A DNA stretch of 64,000 bases from Dysidea avara (Eukaryota > Porifera > Demospongiae > Dictyoceratida > Dysideidae), in assembly GCF_963678975.1 (NCBI RefSeq), contig NC_089273.1, forward strand, positions 4,799,788 to 4,863,787, written 5' to 3'. A program made the position numbers and the translations under genes. How positions within the stretch are numbered: the stretch's first letter is position 1; each line of letters begins with the position of its first letter. The notes under the pieces are model-generated. The model was not told the origin of the DNA. It made no database searches and was given only the letters and a program-made list of their open reading frames with translations. Shown one piece after another: positions 38,673-45,200 of the stretch.

Positions 38673-41476
38673 CACTACACGAAGTACACACCTCCAATAA
38701 TAAGTAATACTTCAACACTCTCTGTACTGGTTTAATCAAGTAAGCTCCTAATGGTAACATGTGACCCATCTTCATCTGACATGTCTGTAATGACATCATT
38801 ATCACATGTTGATTACATGCCACAGATTATTAATAACATACAGTATAATACCTGGATACTTGCATAATAAACTAGAACTAACCAAACAACATTTCCTGAT
38901 CAGTTGGGACCTTAACTAAGTAGGTGCACTCTGCTAATGGAACAGCCATCAATAATAATAAACAGGCCAGGATTATTACTATTAGGGGTGGGGTGATACA
39001 AGTAATAAAATATCAATACCGATACCAGAATGTCCGATACTTTGGTATCGAGTACTTTTCATGAAGAATCGGAAATTTTGATACTTGGTGATCACGAGAT
39101 GTTTTGCTTACATTGTGCATGTGTTACGGATGTAAAACACTAAAAAATGGAATGTTTCAGCCATTACTGTACTATAATGCAAGCTTTTATTCAACCCACC
39201 GGTCATCACTGAGAAAGTTTCAGCACTGTGAGGTTCACTACTTGGCTAATAAGCACAAAAATCACAAGTACTCAGTATCGGTATCAATACTCATCAATAC
39301 CATGACAAAAGTACTTGGAATCGTATTGAAGCAAAAATTTCTGGTATTGTCTACCCCTAATTACTATACAAATTAGTACACTCATTAGCTCAGACTCGCT
39401 TGTCAGTTGACTGGAGTCTTCCAAAAAATAAGTTGATGTTGTTTAATCATCTAAAAACCAGGTAAATGAATTTGAACTGGCAACTGTATTTATAATACAA
39501 CTTGTGAAATATGATTGTGGGTTTGAGTTTACCAGAAAACCTACACTTACAATGTTACCATAGCAAGACTGTCTATTGTGAAGTACATAAACGAAATGTT
39601 TTATAATAAGAATACTTTAATTAGTAGACAGGTTTATGGTATGTAATGTATATTGATAGTAAGAGTCTCAATATCAGTAACTGGAGGAGTTTGGACACGT
39701 TCTAAGCACCACTAAAATAAATTATACAAAAATCATTTTATTGAGGAAGGTGATAAGCCACTCTCAGTGTAATGCAGTTGATCATCATTGTTCTATATAT
39801 AGAATACGAACGTGACAAGTCAGGTGAAGTTGTATACAGGGTGTACATCAAATCACACCTTATTAATTTCACCCAGAATTCAAGCGTTTTTACAAAATAA
39901 AGTACATAGTCTTGAAGCTTTCATGAAGCACGTTCTAAAATATCTAATGATCACCAGTGAACCCCATCGTTTTTCAGTTTTGTATTGCAACTATTGAGGG
40001 TCACGTGAAATACCAAATAAAACAATGCATTTAAGAACAATATATTTAGATAGCGCTTAGAGCACATCCAACCTCCTTTGACCAGTACATACAATACTAA
40101 AGTACAACTCAGAAATAAGCACAGATTGGTCCATGGTCCCACCTAGACCCCTGATATTTGTATCATAAATGTGTACATGAAAATGGGACTACAGAAAACT
40201 GCCCCAATTATCAAGGTGGTCTCATTAGTGAGGTGTCCTGATTTCAGGGGCCTAAATATGTACACTAACACCTTCTAATTATCAAGGCGTCCACATTTTA
40301 GGGTGTCCTTTCATACATTCACCAAACAGTGCAGGCTGCTAATTGGGTCACCGCAGACATAATTAACGTCACCTGTCAAAATTGGCCATTATAAAAGCCT
40401 CCAATCTGTGTCTGAAATATGACCTACACCACAACACGAGGTTATTATGACTAGGTTGTCCAAAAGTGACCAGAAATAGATAGATATTGACTAATGTGAA
40501 TTAATGCTGTCACGCTGAAATATGTAATACTGCATGCCAACAATTTCAATAACACTACTATTATGATTCAAAGAATTTAAATCAATGTATAAAATTTCTC
40601 TAATCCCTTTCAGGCATTGTATTGAATACGACAAATAAAAGGCACAACTGAGGCTACAGCAGTGCCTGAGTGTAGGTAGTACATGGAACAATCAGGCTGT
40701 GTATGTAATAGTTATACCATGGCTGCGAGGGATTTTGATGATATATACACCTAAAGCCCGAGGGCTGCGGGTGTATATGTCAGCAAAATCCCAAGCAGCC
40801 ATGGTACAAGTGATATATATCACTTGGGGCGCACTCACCTAATAGGTGAAAAAACTAACGAAAACTCATCCCATTTGTTTTATACAGTAGCATCTGAAGA
40901 TCGATCGTGGTTTTAATAGTGCGGGCTAATAGCCATCAAAACGTTCTCCATACATTAAAACGTCATTAATACGTTACTATGCTTCAACACACAATGTTAG
41001 AAAACTTGCGATTGTGGGATGGAGTTTATATTGTTATCATTTTTGTACTAAGTTAAGCCAACTAACTTCGCTATTGGGACAGTATTATATTAAATTAAGA
41101 ACTTAGGACTGTAAGTGACTAACCTATTTCAACGTAGCAGTAGTAGCTTTGCTGTTCCGTGGTCTGTTCAAAGGTTGATACGCGGTGGGTAGAAATACGC
41201 ATCCACAATCGCCCAAACGATTATTTTATGCCTTCATTAACCTTTAGTAACAACCAACTACCCTATCTTAACAAATGTGCTAAGCTTAGCAACTATTACA
41301 AAAACGAGTCCCACAATACAAAGCTCTATGTTGCTCAATATAATGAGTCAAAGTACATCGATTTTTTGAACTGGCTGGGTATCAAAGTCATTGGCAAACC
41401 GCTTTCCCATGATATTGCCCGGGCAATATGCAAGTTAAACACCGAGCGGCACCTTTGAATGCCCACGCTAAAGTGG

Positions 41477-41507
<31 letters not shown>

Positions 41508-42102
41508 TTATTTTACAGCTCACCTAGAGGTGATTATGGCTATTTCAGTGTCTCAGTGGGTTGTGTCAACATTACAATGTGATGTGTGATTACTGCCAAA
41601 TTACACTTCGGGGATGTCTATTCTGGTCACCTTAATTCCAATCAAAATTTCTTAAGTAGGTAGACAGGTAATTTTGTACACAAAAGACTGGGGATTACCA
41701 AGTTGACTGGTTTATGCAGTGACCATTATCAGCAGGTCACTTCGTAAGTTTAAGGACTTTTACAGTGGCCAGTTTAGACAGGCGACTTTACTGTACAGAG
41801 AACTGAATTAGAAAAATATTTTTTCTGTAAAACAGATTTTTACATTGATCAGGAAACCATTTCCACTAACACACCAATACTACACATATAACAACACTAA
41901 ACACTTTAATTTTATTACAAGAGTACAGTTTCATACACAGGCAGGTACGTACCTTAAAGAACATGCTTACTACAGGAGTCTTCATACATTTTGTTAACAC
42001 TTCCACTGTCCTACAAACACATAAAATGTAGCATAACATGTGGTATGTATTAGCAAGTTTTTTTGAGATACATAGATTGTACAAATGTATACAACAACAA
42101 CA

Positions 42103-42140
<38 letters not shown>

Positions 42141-42161
42141 CGCACACGCACTACGCACACG

Positions 42162-42206
<45 letters not shown>

Positions 42207-45200
42207 TACAAACACAGACGCATACTACACAAAAGTACACACACGCACTACATATACAAACACATGCACACACAGAGAGACATGTTGATATACACACTAC
42301 AGTGAAACCTGTGTATTAAGAACGCCTTGGGACTGGCCTCAAAGTGTCATGATTATCAAGGTGTCCTGATTTTCCAAGTCTAAGGGATACTCTGGGACCA
42401 CTATCAAGTGTCCTGATTATGCAGGTTCCACTGTATACACACATGCAAACATATCTACACACATGCAATCATATACTGCACGCATGTACGCACACACACA
42501 CACAGAGGGATGCATGCACACACACACGCGCGCGCACACACACATACACTATCCCACTACAGACCCAAAAAGAAAGCCTGTGTAGCAGGGAAATATGAAC
42601 ATGTTAATACACTCTATCACTCTTGACTCTATTGAATGCAAAAAAATCCCAGACCAGGTGGTGACTTGATCCAGACAGCTAGCTTGACGTCGTGTCTGGG
42701 GCAAACAGCGTAGGATTCATTCAGGGTCACCTATGTACACAACCTCTACTTAACAGCAAGACTACTACTCACTTGGGATACACAGAACAGTAATCAGAGT
42801 ATATCTTCAGTCCAACATCAGCATTCTCCCACATTGTAATGAAAGTGTTAGCTACCTCCTTGATATTGTAACGACACTTTGTAAGAGCTGTCAACATTGC
42901 TCTATGGGTGAGAAATAGATATTGTTCTATACATGTTGAACACATTACAACAGCAGGTTATATACATCTAATTATTTAAGTCAACCAATTTTTATTGGAA
43001 AAAGAGGTTGTCCTACTTCAAACATAACAAGTCAGATTGTACTTTTATTCTATCATTTGGAAGTTTCAGTTAATATTAACCTTGTGTGTTTGATTAATAA
43101 GCCTTTACTCACCACATGTACATAACAGTGCAGGCATGTGTTATGCAATACACAAACATGTGTGTGCATGTACATATATGGTACAACACATACAAACACA
43201 TGATGAAGCAAAGCCAGGGTTCCACCCATATTGGTTGGCAGTGGTTCAAGTGACCAGTACCCTCTTAAATCATACCAGTACAATTCCTACAAGTATCACT
43301 GATGTACATGCAATACACTCTAAAATAACATACAGACATTCTAATACAACACAAGACAGATCGGTTCATGCTAACTTCAGGTTACCACTCAGCACAACCC
43401 TGTAAAGCACTGGCTTAGTAATCTCAAGCTTCAAGGTTTAAGGCTTGGTGGTGCCCAGCTGTTCCATGAGCAAGAACATTGCTCCGGTCCACTTGGGGGA
43501 ACCTGGTGACAACTGGGGAAGCCAATTATCAACTGTCCAAGTCTCATATAGCAGTCTTGAGGTCACTATGGTACTCGACATTCTATTTGTGAAATACGGT
43601 ACAACCGTCCAATCCTGTGGGCTACTAATCCCAAAACTCCACTGCACTGACTTTCAGTACCCAAATATTACACAGGTACCCTCAATGTTGGCTCACTGAA
43701 CAGTATTACCTGTTGTTTAGAGTAGGGCTGAAATGATCATGGTTTTTTAGTATTCGAGTACTCTCTAGAGATAACGATAGAGTACTCACGAATACTAGTT
43801 GCATGTAGTCATACCCATTTGACATGTTTTGTAACACCCTTAAACGGTTTACAGTAAAAATGTTAGTGTCCCTGACAAAAATTAAGCTAATCAAACTCTA
43901 TAGCCTTCATTGTGTCACTCCCTGATGAAAAATAAATCATGTGAGCTGGTTCATGTGATCTTAACAAGAACTCGAGTACCAATAGACTTTATCCACAATG
44001 ATGTCACAGCACAAGATGCCCACGTTATTTGAGGGCCTAATGTACAGGTGCCTATGGAGAAATTGTTTTGATTAATCATATTTCAGCCAGGGAAGGAGAT
44101 ATTGAGCTCTAAGAACAGATACGGGTACAAGACAAGACATTAAATTATTTGTATCGCATGGAAATTTTTCAAAATAACGCTTGTTTGCAATAGATTTCAT
44201 TACATTATACCCATACCTGTTGGCTACTGGTCAGTATCTTTCTTCACGAGTAAAATATGATTGATCAAGACAATTTCTCCATAGGTACCTGTACATTAAT
44301 AATGCAGCCATCTTGTGTTCGTGACATCATTGTGGATAACCTCTGGTTTACTATCTGAGTACCAAAATCCTTAGCGAACACTCGTATTTGTTTCAGCCAT
44401 AGTTTAGAGGCTTAACTTTGGTTCATATGCATGTACAGTGCAGTCACATACACACACAACACACACACACAACACACGCACGCACGCACGCACGCACACA
44501 AAGTTTTAATCCACTCACTGGTTAAAATCTCTTATCTCTTCAATATTATTGAACAGAGCTAAAATGTCTTCCTCTGAGATCTTCAGTGTATCCATGTGAT
44601 CAATAATAGGTGTCTGATAGCCCTGAGGATAACATGTACAACAATATGACCAAGAGCTAATAATATAAGAGAAGAGTGTCTAACACTGAATAGCCCTCTA
44701 ACTAATAATTGTATAAAAGTTAAACAGTTTCTTTTCTGCGTAACATTTAGTATTTGCTTGCTTCCTTACTGAAATTTATTTACCGGTGACAAACATTCGA
44801 GGATTTAATTATAGTACTGCTACAACATACAAAAACATTATATCATATATCACCAAGGTTTGTGTACACATATCATGACACAGAACTAACTGTAACATTT
44901 GCAAGACAAACATGTATAAAAACCTCACAGTTTACTTTGGGGTTCCACCACTAAACCATCAATACATAATTAAATCCCAAATACCATACTCTGGCCTCCT
45001 ACCCATCTGTATCATGAAGATGTAACTGATTCGATATATATCACCACCTTGTTATATCGACACTATTGATACATCAATGTTAACAATACAGTGGCAGCAC
45101 TACTTATAATATTAATATCATTTATGTCCCTTTAAACCAACAAATCACCCAAGACTGAGCGATATTATAATATTGATAGTGTTTCTCCAATTACAGGACG

